From Desulfovibrio desulfuricans (GTDB lineage: Bacteria > Desulfobacterota > Desulfovibrionia > Desulfovibrionales > Desulfovibrionaceae), in the NCBI GenBank assembly GCA_015062205.1, contig SUVB01000012.1, forward strand, positions 1 to 64,000: a DNA stretch of 64,000 nt. The letters run 5' to 3'. The translations under genes were made by a program, and so were the position numbers. Numbering within the stretch: position 1 is the first letter of the stretch; every line of letters begins with the position of its first letter. Below are positions 8,743-18,003 of the stretch, piece after piece. Under the pieces are notes generated by a model. The model saw only the letters and a list, made by a program, of their open reading frames with translations, made no database searches and was not told the origin of the DNA.

Positions 8743-9365
8743 GCCCGGAATTCGCCGCAGAAGGGATTGTTCCGCTTCTCGTCGCCGATGGTGGTGGAGG
8801 GGCCGTGCCCGGGGTAGGCCGTCGTGTCCTCGGGCAGTGCGAAGAGCACCGTGGTGACGGCGCGCAGCAGCGTGGCGTGGTCGCCGCCGGGGAAATCCGT
8901 CCGGCCGAGGGAACGGTAAAAAAGCGCGTCACCCGTGAAGACAAGGCGTTCGTCCGGAAAGTACAGGGAGACGCCGCCCGGCGTGTGCCCAGGGGTGGAC
9001 AGCACCTCGCAGTTCATGCCGCCGAATGTGGTCCTGCCCGCAGGCATGGGCTGCGACGGGAAGGGCGGCACAAGAGGAAACCCCCAGATGCCTCCCTGCC
9101 CGGACTCCGTGGAGGCCAGACAGTCGTCGCCCGACGGAACGTAGACGGGCGCGCCGGTGGCCCCGGCCAGGGCCGCCGCGCCGTAGACGTGGTCGAAGTG
9201 GCGGTGGGTGATGCAGATATCCGTCAGTGTGAGGCTGTGGGCAGCCAGATACTCGAGCATGGGGGCCGGGTCGCCCCCCACATCCACAGCTACGGCCTGT
9301 GCGGCGTTGTGGATGAGGTAGCTGTTGGTCTGAAGCGGACCGAGGGGAAAATCGGCAACAGGCAT
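8739..9365 (-). CDS. MBL-fold metallo-hydrolase (glyoxalase II-like)
   Basis: 208 residues. The metal-binding motif THRHFDHV (HxHxDH) is intact, followed by TPGHTPGGVSLYF and the Asp in FTGDALFYRS and the His in YPGHGPST. This is the full ligand set of the small glyoxalase II-like group that hydrolyses thioesters. The ATG at 9365 has AAAGGAAC upstream; the frame runs further but gives no family-like residues. It is the first gene of the operon with the flavoprotein and comF. Confidence 0.9.
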   Translation of the reverse strand: MPVADFPLGPLQTNSYLIHNAAQAVAVDVGGDPAPMLEYLAAHSLTLTDICITHRHFDHVYGAAALAGATGAPVYVPSGDDCLASTESGQGGIWGFPLVPPFPSQPMPAGRTTFGGMNCEVLSTPGHTPGGVSLYFPDERLVFTGDALFYRSLGRTDFPGGDHATLLRAVTTVLFALPEDTTAYPGHGPSTTIGDEKRNNPFCGEFRA

Positions 9366-9638
9366 GGGAGTTCCTTTGCGTTTTTTGCGGTGCGCATGAC
9401 TGCGGGGTGCGCCGCGCACCCGCACTGTGCGGAAGAAGTTTAGCGTGGAAGGCGGGCGGGGGCAAGAAGTCCCGCTTCGTGCCGGCGCGTCTTCCGCGCG
9501 GACCCTGCCCCTGCCGGAACGGCGTGACGCGCGGCGGCAACTGCCCGCCGTTGCCGCCCGCAAAAACTGCGGCGCGGCGGGGCCGTATTCTCGGGATAAT
9601 TTCTAGACAAGCGCTGCAGCCCACACTACACTTGCGCC

Positions 9639-12182
9639 ATGAATGCATCTTCCCATCCGCTTGTGCTGGCGCGTGAAGACCTTATGGACATGGAGGGCAT
9701 GCTCTGCGGGCAATTGTCCTCCTTTTTGTCCTTTAGCGGGCATGCCCTGTATTTCCCCACCGACGACGCGCCGGACGGGCCCCGGCTGCTGCCGCGCGAA
9801 CGGCGTTTGCTCCTGCCGCTGCCCTGGGAGGGGCGTCTGCTCGGCGTGCTCATGCTGCACGGCGTCAGGGCGCGCGAGGCCCGCCCCCTGTTGCGCTTCC
9901 TGCCCGCCGTGGCGCAGCTCTGCCTGGGCAACATGGCCCGCGCCAGGGCCATGCGCACGGACGCTCTGACCGGCCTTGCCACGGAGGAGTGTCTTTTTTC
10001 TCATATGGAAGATGCCGCCGGGCGGCTGCGCGACTGGCTGGAAGCGCCGGGCGCAGAGGACGGCGGCCCCGCGCCGCTGCACTGGCTGTGCATGGGGCTG
10101 GTGCTGCTGCGTCTGGCCAACGGGCCGTCCATTGTGCGGCGCGGCGGGCATAAGTTTGCTGAAAACTGCCTGCGCGAGCTGGCCGAAGCCTGCCGCGCGG
10201 GCCTGCCGCCGGACGTGACGGCGGCCAGGGTGGGACGCTGGGAATTCGCCCTGCTCTTTCCCGCGGGGGGGCGGGGGGCCTGCCGCAAACTGGCCGAAGC
10301 GGCTCTGGCCCGCATGGATGCCGTGCGCATGACCTATCCCCTGCTGAAGACGGCCGTGCAGCCGCGCCTGTGCGCCGGGCATGCCCTGTATCCGCAGGAC
10401 ATGCTGGGCGTGGAGCTCAAGCTGGACATGTTCGACCAGGCCCGCCGCTGCATGGACAGGGCGCGCCTGGCGGCCGACGTGGCGGAGCAGCGCGTGCGGG
10501 CCGGGCAGGGGCCGGGGCGTCGCGTCATGCCCTTCGCGCGCATTTTGCAGGAAGGCGGCGTCGTGCTGGAAAGCCTGCCCCTGGGGCGTGTGCGGCTCAG
10601 CGTGGGGCGTCAGGCCAAGGCCCGTGAAGGGATGCGTTTTGCCGTGTGGAGCGACGCCCCCGCAGGGGAGGGCGGCGCACCGCGCTACAGGGGCGAGGTG
10701 GTGATCCTGCGCACGCGTGACACGGATTCCGTGGCCGAGGCCCTGCATCTTGCGGACGCAGCCCGTCTGCCGGAGCCGGGCGACAGGCTGGCCCTGCTGG
10801 GCGAGACGCCCGTGCTGAGTCCCGACCTCAGTTCCGCCGGGGAAGAGGATGACGCGCTCTGGCCCCCGCGGGGCATGACCGTGGAGGATGTGTCCTCCCT
10901 GCCGTCCCCGGAGTTGCCCGCAGCCGTGGAGGATGAGGAGGATGAGGCCGGAAAGGGCGCGTCCGTCCTTGTGGCGTCGGCTGCCGCAGCGGCTGCGGAC
11001 CACGCGGACGGCCTGTGCGGGCATGGCGATTTTTTGAACCGCTTTGCCGTGGAGGCGGAGCACTGCCGCCGCTTCACCCTGGCACTGCTGCGTCTGGAGG
11101 CGGGCGACGCCGGGCAGTCTGCCGTGACTGCGCCCGCGTCCTCCGCTCTGGATGCGGTGCTGGCCCTGTGGCGGGTGTCTCCCGCCGCGTCGGCCGCACA
11201 GGGAGGCAGGGCGCCCATGGTCGGTCTGTACGGCAGCAACAGCCTCATTGTTTTTCACGCCGAGCGGACGGCAGACGAGCTTGCGCCCGTGTACGCCGGT
11301 CTTTCCGACGCCTCGCGGGCGCGCAGCGTCTCCATTGCCGTGGGGCTGGCGGGCTACCCCTTCCTGCGCTACCGCAGGGGGGAAATGCCCGACTGCGCCC
11401 TGAAGGCTCTGGAATACGCCCGGCTGCTGCCGGAGCCGAAGGTCGGCGTCTGCAATTCTCTGGCGTTGAACATCAGCGCCGACAGGCGCTACAGTCTGGG
11501 CGACGTGTTCGGCGCGGTGGAGGAGTACAAGCTGGCGCTGCTGGCCGATGAGGGCAACGTCATGGCGCGGAATTCGCTGGGCGTGTGCATGGCCGCGCTG
11601 GGGCGCAACCAGGAGGCCCGGCGCTATTTTCAGGAAGCCCTGCGCCGCAAGCCGGACAAGGCCGCGCTGGAGCAGATCTGCTACAATCTGGGCACGGTCT
11701 GCCAGAGCCTGGGCGAACGCCGCGCGGCGGCGCGCTACTACCGGCAGTGCATCAAGCTCGCGCCGGAGCACCTTTTTGCCCACATCCGCCTGGGGCAGCT
11801 GTGCGAAGCGGGCGGGCGGCGGGCCGAAGCGCGCCGCTTCTACGAGAAGGCGGCGGCCATTGAGGACGCGCGCCCCGGAACGCCCAGCGCGGCGCGGCGG
11901 CATCTGGCCCGCGTGGCAGCCCGGCAGCGCCGGGGCGGCGAAGCCCGGGAACTGCTGCACGAGGCGCTGTCGCGCAATCCGCGGGATGCGGCATCCATGC
12001 TGCTGCTGGCCAATATCTATCTGGACAGCAAGGAAGATCCGGCCATGGCGGAACTGCTGGCCCGGAAAAGCGCGGGACTGCGCGACAGGCCGGAGGCCTG
12101 GCAGACCCTGGCCCGCGCCCTGCGCGCCCTCAACCGCGAGGAAGAGGCGCGCGTGGCCGAAGCCCGCGCCGTGCTGTCATAG
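9639..12182 (+). CDS. Two degenerate GGDEF domains plus TPR protein
   Basis: 847 residues, no signal peptide. A first GGDEF-like domain starts at TDALTGLAT (about residue 107) but the catalytic loop reads VGRWEFALLFP instead of GGDEF. A second begins near residue 465, with VGLYGSNSLIVF in place of the catalytic loop and the helix ALKALEYARLLPEP afterwards. From about residue 620 to the end come several TPR units (for example NSLGVCMAALGRNQEARRYF). Neither cyclase site looks active, so the protein is more likely a cyclic-di-GMP or nucleotide sensor or a scaffold. An acidic linker joins the two halves. It stands alone, divergent from the hydrolase operon. Confidence 0.8.
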   Translation: MNASSHPLVLAREDLMDMEGMLCGQLSSFLSFSGHALYFPTDDAPDGPRLLPRERRLLLPLPWEGRLLGVLMLHGVRAREARPLLRFLPAVAQLCLGNMARARAMRTDALTGLATEECLFSHMEDAAGRLRDWLEAPGAEDGGPAPLHWLCMGLVLLRLANGPSIVRRGGHKFAENCLRELAEACRAGLPPDVTAARVGRWEFALLFPAGGRGACRKLAEAALARMDAVRMTYPLLKTAVQPRLCAGHALYPQDMLGVELKLDMFDQARRCMDRARLAADVAEQRVRAGQGPGRRVMPFARILQEGGVVLESLPLGRVRLSVGRQAKAREGMRFAVWSDAPAGEGGAPRYRGEVVILRTRDTDSVAEALHLADAARLPEPGDRLALLGETPVLSPDLSSAGEEDDALWPPRGMTVEDVSSLPSPELPAAVEDEEDEAGKGASVLVASAAAAAADHADGLCGHGDFLNRFAVEAEHCRRFTLALLRLEAGDAGQSAVTAPASSALDAVLALWRVSPAASAAQGGRAPMVGLYGSNSLIVFHAERTADELAPVYAGLSDASRARSVSIAVGLAGYPFLRYRRGEMPDCALKALEYARLLPEPKVGVCNSLALNISADRRYSLGDVFGAVEEYKLALLADEGNVMARNSLGVCMAALGRNQEARRYFQEALRRKPDKAALEQICYNLGTVCQSLGERRAAARYYRQCIKLAPEHLFAHIRLGQLCEAGGRRAEARRFYEKAAAIEDARPGTPSAARRHLARVAARQRRGGEARELLHEALSRNPRDAASMLLLANIYLDSKEDPAMAELLARKSAGLRDRPEAWQTLARALRALNREEEARVAEARAVLS

Positions 12183-12290
12183 CAAAGCCGCCCTGAGCAT
12201 CCTCTCTGCAGCCGGGGGCGTTCCGGGCCGCGCAGGGTTGCGCGGACGCGGCTTTAGTGTTGCGCATCGCCTGGGCGGGCCTGGACCCAT

Positions 12291-13406
12291 TCAGGCCATG
12301 CTTTCCACTTCACCCGCCGCAAGCACGCGGCCTTCCGCATCGTACAGCGCCGCAATCTGGCCGGGGGCCGTGGGAAACTGCGGTTGGTCCAGCGTGATGC
12401 GCAACCTGCCGTTCTCCAGCGCCGCCCGCGCCGGGGCAGGGCGCTGACGGTGGCGCAGGCGGGCCAGCAGCCGCGCGGGCCAGAATTCCGGCGGCAGGAA
12501 GATGTTGGCAGGGCCGGTGACGCAGGATGTCATGCCCAGCAGGGCGCGCGGGCCCACAATGAGCGTATTGGTCGCACAGTCCTTGGCAAGCGCGAAGAGC
12601 GGCTCACTATGGGCGATGCCCAGTCCCTTGCGCTGCCCCTCGGTATAGCGCCACAGCCCTCTGTGGCGTGCAATTTCCCGCAGGGAGCCGTCCGCCTCGC
12701 GCAGCAGCACAGGCCCCGGGCCGGGCGGCGTCACGCCGAGCGCGCGCCAGTGGCGTTCCAGAAAGGGGCGGTAGGCGTCGGCCGCCGGGCGCCCCGGCGC
12801 GGCGCCGGGCGGAGCGAAGCAGATGTCCTGGCTCTCCAGGGGCAGGGGCACACTGAGCCCCGCATCGGCAACCAGCGCGCGGCTTTCATCCTTGCTGCGG
12901 CCGTACAGGGGGAAGAGCGCGCGGCGCAGGCGTTCGCGCGGCACAAGGCTCAGAAAATAGCTCTGATCCTTGGCGCTGTCTGCGGCGGCGGCAAGCAGGG
13001 GCGCGGCATCCGGCCCCTCCGGGCCGGGCGCGAGACGCGCATAGTGCCCGGTGGCCAGCGCGTCCGCGCCGAGCGCCCGCGCCGCGTCCAGCAGCGCCCC
13101 GAACTTGACGGCGCGATTGCAGAGGGCGCAGGGGTTGGGGGTGCGTCCGGCGGCATAGGCGGCGGCGAAAGGCGTGAGCACTTCGCGTCGGAACACGTCC
13201 CGCAGGTCCGCCACATGCAGGGGCGCGCTCAGCGCCGCGCAGGCCTCGTCCAGCCCGTCAGGCGGCGCGTCGGGCCCGTCCGGCAGGAAGAGGCCGTGCA
13301 GGGCCAACACCCGGCAGCCCGCCTCCCGTAGGAGAAGCAGGGCGGCCAGGCTGTCCACGCCGCCGCTTACGGCCACGGCGACGGTGCGGGGGGAGGGTGT
13401 GTGCAT
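12291..13406 (-). CDS. mnmA: tRNA-specific 2-thiouridylase MnmA
   Basis: 371 residues, close to the family length. The PP-loop VSGGVDSLAAL binds ATP, and both catalytic cysteines are present: TPNPCALCNRAVKFG and SQDICFAPPG. MnmA adds sulfur to U34 of tRNA for Lys, Glu and Gln. The N-terminal and C-terminal halves diverge from enterobacterial MnmA but are complete. It lies 63 bases after the ABC transporter ATPase on the same strand and may be read through from that operon. Confidence 0.92.
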   Translation of the reverse strand: MHTPSPRTVAVAVSGGVDSLAALLLLREAGCRVLALHGLFLPDGPDAPPDGLDEACAALSAPLHVADLRDVFRREVLTPFAAAYAAGRTPNPCALCNRAVKFGALLDAARALGADALATGHYARLAPGPEGPDAAPLLAAAADSAKDQSYFLSLVPRERLRRALFPLYGRSKDESRALVADAGLSVPLPLESQDICFAPPGAAPGRPAADAYRPFLERHWRALGVTPPGPGPVLLREADGSLREIARHRGLWRYTEGQRKGLGIAHSEPLFALAKDCATNTLIVGPRALLGMTSCVTGPANIFLPPEFWPARLLARLRHRQRPAPARAALENGRLRITLDQPQFPTAPGQIAALYDAEGRVLAAGEVESMA

Positions 13407-13469
13407 TATCCCTTCAGCAAACGGTACCGACGCAACGCGGCATGGCCGCGTTGCGCATCCGGTCGGCTA

Positions 13470-14231
13470 TTACAGAATCTGGTTCAGGAACTGGCGCAGG
13501 CGGGGGTGGCGGGGGGCGGTAAACAGGGTTTCGGGCCTGCCCATTTCGACAATCTGGCCCTGATCCATGAAGATAAGGCGGTCGGCCACGGTGCGGGCGA
13601 AGCCCATTTCATGGGTGACGCAGACCATGGTCATGCCTTCCTCGGCCAGCCCCACCATGACGTCCAGCACTTCGCCCACCATCTCGGGGTCAAGGGCGGA
13701 GGTGGGTTCGTCAAAAAGCATGATGGAGGGCTGCATGGCCAGCGCGCGGGCGATGGCCACGCGCTGCTGCTGCCCGCCGGAGAGCATGGCGGGATAGACG
13801 TTGGCCTTGTCGCTGATGCCCACTTTCTTGAGCAGGGCCAGGGCGCGCGTCTCGGCCTCTTCGCGGCTGAGCTTGCGCAAATGCCGCGGGGCCAGGGTGA
13901 TGTTCTGCAGCACGGTCTTGTGCGGGAAGAGATTGAACTGCTGGAAGACCATGCCCAGGTTCTGGCGCATTTCGTTGATGTTGTTCTCGTCGCTCTGGAT
14001 GTTCTTGCCCTGCACCAGGATGCTGCCCCTGTCAATCTGCTCCAGCCGGTTGATGGAGCGCAGCAGCGTGGACTTGCCGGAGCCGGAGGGGCCGATGATG
14101 ACCACGCGCTCGCCGGGTTCAATGGTCAGGCAGACGTCCTGCAGGGCCGGCAGGGAGCCGAAATATTTCCAGACGTGGTCGATGACGATGGCGGGTTCCG
14201 CCGCGTTTTCCGGGAGATTACTTTGCGTCAT
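13470..14231 (-). CDS. Polar amino-acid ABC transporter ATP-binding protein
   Basis: 253 residues of the GlnQ/HisP group. Walker [10 protein letters not shown], the family Q-loop [13 protein letters not shown], signature LSGGQQQR, Walker [14 protein letters not shown] and the switch His in [10 protein letters not shown] are all intact. It energises import through the permease whose gene it overlaps by 14 bases. Confidence 0.95.
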   Translation of the reverse strand: MTQSNLPENAAEPAIVIDHVWKYFGSLPALQDVCLTIEPGERVVIIGPSGSGKSTLLRSINRLEQIDRGSILVQGKNIQSDENNINEMRQNLGMVFQQFNLFPHKTVLQNITLAPRHLRKLSREEAETRALALLKKVGISDKANVYPAMLSGGQQQRVAIARALAMQPSIMLFDEPTSALDPEMVGEVLDVMVGLAEEGMTMVCVTHEMGFARTVADRLIFMDQGQIVEMGRPETLFTAPRHPRLRQFLNQIL

Positions 14232-15018
14232 AGTAATTCAGCCTGGATTCCATGATGCTCACGGCCTTGGAGAGCAGCAGGGTGATGATGAGGTAGAGCA
14301 GCGCCACCATGGTGTAGGTTTCAAAATACAGATAGGTGGTGCCCACGAAGCTGCGCGCGCGCTGCATGATGTCCGGCACGGCCATGATGGAGACAAGGGA
14401 GGTGTCCTTGAGCATGGCGATGCATTCGTTGCCCACCGGCGGCAGGATGGTGCGCATGGCCTGGGGCAGCACCACCAGCCGCATGGTCTGGTAGCGGTTG
14501 AAGCCCAGGGAGCGGGCGGCTTCGGTCTGGCCCTTGCTGATGGCCGAGATGCCGGCGCGGAACACCTCGCCCATGTACGCGCCGTAACAGAAACTGATGG
14601 CCACCACGGCAGAGGTGATGCCGCTGACCTGCACAAAGCGCGAGAGCGCGTAGTAGATGTAAAATATCTGCACCAGCAGGGGGATGCCGCGGATCACTTC
14701 CACATAGGTGGAGGCGACCAGATTGATGACGCGGTTGCGCGAGATGCGCCCCAGCCCCGTGATGAGCCCCAGGGGCACGGCGCAGCAGATGGCCAGCAGG
14801 GTGATCTTGAAGGTGATCAGCACGCCGTCCGGCAGGTAGAGGAGGATGCGCAGATACGGCTCGGGCCAGAGAACGCACAGGGCGCACAGCGTACAGACCG
14901 CGCCGGCCAGCGCGATGGACCACGCATTGATCAGCCGCCACTCGCGGGGGTCGGGGATGGAGGCCCCGTCCGTGACCATGACGATATTGGCCTTGCTGCC
15001 GTCTTTCTTGTCTTCCAT
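14218..15018 (-). CDS. Polar amino-acid ABC transporter permease
   Basis: About 266 residues with five or so membrane segments and the coupling loop typical of HisM/GlnP-type permeases ([20 protein letters not shown], ending near [17 protein letters not shown]). The ATG at 15018 follows AAGGGA at good spacing; a GTG one codon earlier is less likely. It probably works as a homodimer with the adjacent ATPase and the two binding proteins upstream. Confidence 0.93.
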   Translation of the reverse strand: MEDKKDGSKANIVMVTDGASIPDPREWRLINAWSIALAGAVCTLCALCVLWPEPYLRILLYLPDGVLITFKITLLAICCAVPLGLITGLGRISRNRVINLVASTYVEVIRGIPLLVQIFYIYYALSRFVQVSGITSAVVAISFCYGAYMGEVFRAGISAISKGQTEAARSLGFNRYQTMRLVVLPQAMRTILPPVGNECIAMLKDTSLVSIMAVPDIMQRARSFVGTTYLYFETYTMVALLYLIITLLLSKAVSIMESRLNYYDAK

Positions 15019-15204
15019 CACAGTCCCTTTGGGGCACGCGGCGCTGTTCGCGGCGCGCCGCCTGCCCGCACCCTTGCTGTCAGTATCCCTTTGGGCGGTC
15101 CATGCGGAGCGGGAGCCTCCGCCCGGAGGACGGCCGCCGGTTCCGGCCCGTTCCTTTCGGGAAGGGAAGCGGCAAGCCCGGCGGCCTCCTGCGCTGCGGC
15201 AGGC

Positions 15205-15945
15205 TTACTTCTTGCCCATCCATTTTTCGAGGAGGCGGGCTTCCTCGCCGGAGGCCCGCACGTCCTTGATGCCCCTGTTCAGTTTTCCCACCAGATCCTT
15301 GCGGCCCTTCTTGACGGTGAAGCCGTAGTATTCCTTATCTTCCGTGACGAAGGCGATATGGATCTTGCCTGCGGTGTCCTTCTTCTTGTTGACATAGTAC
15401 AGGGCCACGGGGTCATCGCAGATAACGGCGTCCAGGCGACCGTTCATCATGTCCTGAATGGCCAGACCCACGTCGTCGTATTCCTTGAGATCCACGGACA
15501 CGCCGGACTTGCGCATGACAAAGACGCCGGTGGTGCCGATCTGGCCGCCCACCTTCCTGCCCTTGAGGTCGGGCAGGCCCTGGATGCTCTTGCCTGCGGG
15601 CAGCACCACGGCCTGCGCCACTTCGTAGTAGGGATCGGAGAAATCGAACTGCTTCTTGCGCTCTTCGGTAATGGTGGTGGCGGCGGCCACAATGTCGTAC
15701 TGGCCGGTGGCCACACCGCCGAAGATGCCGTCCCAGGCGATGTTGCGCACATCCACCTCGAAACCGGCGGCCTTGGCCACGGCGCGGATGTAGTCAATGT
15801 CGAAGCCCACGGGCTGTTTGTTTTCGTCAAGCAGTTCCATGGGCGGCCAGGTGCAGTCGGAAGCCACCACATAGGTCTCGGCGGCGATTGCCCGGCCGCA
15901 CAGGAGGGTCAGCGCCAGCACGGCGGAAAGAAGATAGCGGGACAT
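15205..15945 (-). CDS. Periplasmic amino-acid-binding protein, copy 1
   Basis: 246 residues with a Sec signal peptide (LLSAVLALTLLCGRAIA) and the SBP_bac_3 fold: PPMELLDENKQPVGFDIDYI, AWDGIFGGVATGQYDIV and FSDPYYEVAQAVVLP. GGAGA precedes the ATG. The ligand is probably a polar amino acid but cannot be fixed from sequence. It is a close paralogue of the gene upstream (16266-17009), sharing long near-identical blocks, which shows a tandem duplication. Confidence 0.93.
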   Translation of the reverse strand: MSRYLLSAVLALTLLCGRAIAAETYVVASDCTWPPMELLDENKQPVGFDIDYIRAVAKAAGFEVDVRNIAWDGIFGGVATGQYDIVAAATTITEERKKQFDFSDPYYEVAQAVVLPAGKSIQGLPDLKGRKVGGQIGTTGVFVMRKSGVSVDLKEYDDVGLAIQDMMNGRLDAVICDDPVALYYVNKKKDTAGKIHIAFVTEDKEYYGFTVKKGRKDLVGKLNRGIKDVRASGEEARLLEKWMGKK

Positions 15946-16265
15946 GGTTTCTCCTTAGGGTTGCGCGCGTCATCGGGCGGAAAAGCCGCGTACTGCGCTG
16001 CCGTCGTCGTCCGTGGTTCCCCGCCTCGGGGGCAGGGCCGCAGGCCGCACGGCGGCATTGTTGCAAAAAGTGGAGCCGGGCGCGTTGGAGCAGATCCCCT
16101 GTCTGCTCAGGCGGCTGCAAAAAAACTGCGCCGTAACTAGGCGGGAAAAACGCGCTTTCCCGCGCTTCAGCCGCTGCGACGAAGGAAGCTGCAAATGAAG
16201 CCGGCAACGCTGAAACAGGGGCGGCGCCTAGGTTGCGTTTTGCAACAACGCAACCCGAACCTGCC
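15946..16265. other. 320-base gap between the two binding-protein genes
   Basis: No convincing gene. It holds the hairpin at 16231-16255 behind the upstream paralogue and presumably a promoter or leader for the downstream one. No -10/-35 pair was convincing. Confidence 0.5.
16231..16255 (-). terminator. Hairpin behind the second binding-protein gene
   Basis: GGTTGCGTT pairs perfectly with AACGCAACC around a 7-base loop, 10 bases past the stop codon. There is no T run, so it may only attenuate transcription, keeping the binding protein more abundant than the permease. Confidence 0.5.
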
Positions 16266-17009
16266 CTAGTCGGCCTTGCCGAGCCATTTTTCGGCAATCC
16301 TGCGGTCTTCGCCGGATTCCTTCAGCATGCGGATGCCCTTGTTCAGCTTTGCCACGAGATCCTCGCGGCCTTTCTTGACCACAAAGCCGTACGATTCCTT
16401 TTCCTGCGTCTTGAACGAGATGTTGAGCTTGCCGGCGGTGTCCGCCTTTTTGTTGACGTAGTACAGTGCCACGGGGTCGTCGCAGATGACGGCGTCGATG
16501 CGGCCCTTGAGCATGTCTTCAACGGCCAGGCCCACGTCGTCGTATTCCTTGAGTTCCGCGCCCACTGCGGCCTTGCGGAGGACAAAAATGCCGGTGGTGG
16601 CAATCTGGCCGCCCACCTTCTTGCCCTTGAGGTCCTTCAGGGAGGCGATGTGCTGCCCGGCGGGCAGCACCACGGCCTGCACCACCTCATAGTAGGGATC
16701 GGAGAAGTCGAACTGCTTCCTGCGCTCCTCGGTGATGGTGACGGAGGAGGACACGATGTCATACTGGCCGGTGGCTACGCCGCCGAAGATGCCGTCCCAG
16801 GCGACGTTGCGCACTTCGATCTCAATGCCCACGGCCTTGGCCAGGGCCTTCAGATAGTCGGGAGAGTAGCCCGCAGGCTGTTTGTTTTCGTCAAGCAACT
16901 CCATGGGCGGCCAGTAGCAGTCGGCGGCCGCGACATACTTTTCCGCCGCGCGTGCGGGGGCGCAGAAAAGGGCGAGGGCCAGCAGGCCGAGGGAGAGACG
17001 ACGAAGCAT
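16266..17009 (-). CDS. Periplasmic amino-acid-binding protein, copy 2
   Basis: About 247 residues, signal peptide RRLSLGLLALALFCAPARA, then the same fold as copy 1 (PPMELLDENKQPAGYSPDYL, AWDGIFGGVATGQYDIV, FSDPYYEVVQAVVLP). The start at 17009 is fixed by GGAGG seven bases upstream; the ATG at 17015 touches that site and the frame further up is not family-like. The pair differ mainly in the segments lining the ligand cleft, so they may bind different amino acids for one permease. Confidence 0.93.
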   Translation of the reverse strand: MLRRLSLGLLALALFCAPARAAEKYVAAADCYWPPMELLDENKQPAGYSPDYLKALAKAVGIEIEVRNVAWDGIFGGVATGQYDIVSSSVTITEERRKQFDFSDPYYEVVQAVVLPAGQHIASLKDLKGKKVGGQIATTGIFVLRKAAVGAELKEYDDVGLAVEDMLKGRIDAVICDDPVALYYVNKKADTAGKLNISFKTQEKESYGFVVKKGREDLVAKLNKGIRMLKESGEDRRIAEKWLGKAD

Positions 17010-17198
17010 AAGCATCCTCCATGGTTGAGCGTGCATACCCGCCCGCAGCGTCCTGCGTCGTCCGGCTGCCCCGTGGTCGGCTGTCCGGAAGTTTTCGGAG
17101 CGAAGCGGCTCACGGGGCCGGGCGGCATCCGGATAAGTGTCGTCACTTGTAGCGTCGGGCGGCGTCGCCGTCAAGGGCGCGGCGGCGTGCGCCCTTGA

Positions 17199-17867
17199 CT
17201 ACCAGCTATTTCCGGGGGAAGGGCCTTCCTCGTCGTCATCGGGAGCCGGGGCGGCGGGGGCGGACGACGCGATGCGCGTAAAGGAAGGCGCGGCCGGCCC
17301 CTCGCTCTCCGCATCGTCATTTTTGTCGTCGCGCAGGGCCTGCTGCAGGAACCAGTCCTCGCGGATGCGCCAGGAGGCCGCCGCGGTGTACGCCGGTGAG
17401 GAGTAGCCCACCGAAAGCACGAGGGTGCGCCGGGCGTGCTCCTGCAGGCGGATGAGCAGGGGCGTGAAATCCGCGTCGCCGGAAAGAATGATGAATTCGT
17501 CGAAATGGGTGGAGTGGGAGAGGTCGTCCATACAGTCCATGACTAGGTGGATGTCGGTGCTGGTCTTGCCGCGCGAGGTCAGGGGCGGGCAGTCCACAAC
17601 CTGAAAGGCGCTGCGGATGAAGGAGTTGCGGAATTCCTGGTAGCGCTGCGGGTTCAGGTAGCACATGCGCTTCAGGATGCGGCGGCGCACGCCTTCGCCG
17701 TAAAGAATGCGCAGCGCGTGGTTCTCTATCCAGCGCACCCAGCGGTAGGGGGTGGAGCCGAAAGCGCGGGCGGCCTCGGGATCAATGTCCAGAAAGCGAG
17801 TGTAGATGTTGTCGAAGTCAACATAAAGAGCGCTGTACACTTCGTCAAAACCGGTAAATTTTGCCAT
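17199..17867 (-). CDS. NYN (PIN-like) domain putative RNase
   Basis: 222 residues. The N-terminus ALYVDFDNIYTRF, the central HLVMDCMDDL and the segment FIILSGDADFTPLLIRL carry the conserved aspartates of NYN/LabA-type nuclease domains. The C-terminus is a disordered Asp/Ala/Pro tail. The ATG at 17867 follows GAGGTTATCT. The family is thought to cleave RNA, but the target is unknown here. Divergent from the O-antigen ligase-like gene. Confidence 0.85.
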   Translation of the reverse strand: MAKFTGFDEVYSALYVDFDNIYTRFLDIDPEAARAFGSTPYRWVRWIENHALRILYGEGVRRRILKRMCYLNPQRYQEFRNSFIRSAFQVVDCPPLTSRGKTSTDIHLVMDCMDDLSHSTHFDEFIILSGDADFTPLLIRLQEHARRTLVLSVGYSSPAYTAAASWRIREDWFLQQALRDDKNDDAESEGPAAPSFTRIASSAPAAPAPDDDEEGPSPGNSW

Positions 17868-17880
17868 AGATAACCTCATG

Positions 17881-17908
17881 TTGAAAAAGTGAAACAAGGC
17901 AGTATATT
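17881..17908 (+). promoter_or_regulatory. Candidate sigma-70 promoter for the O-antigen ligase-like gene
   Basis: TTGAAA and TATATT are separated by 16 bases in the divergent region between the NYN gene and the ligase-like gene. Confidence 0.5.
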
Positions 17909-18003
17909 TTGCCCGTCCCTCCAATGCAAGTTTTTTGCCGCCCTTGAATTTATGCGCGGCAGCGGCTACATGTGGGGAACAGACTGGAGGAACTACCGTT
18001 GCC

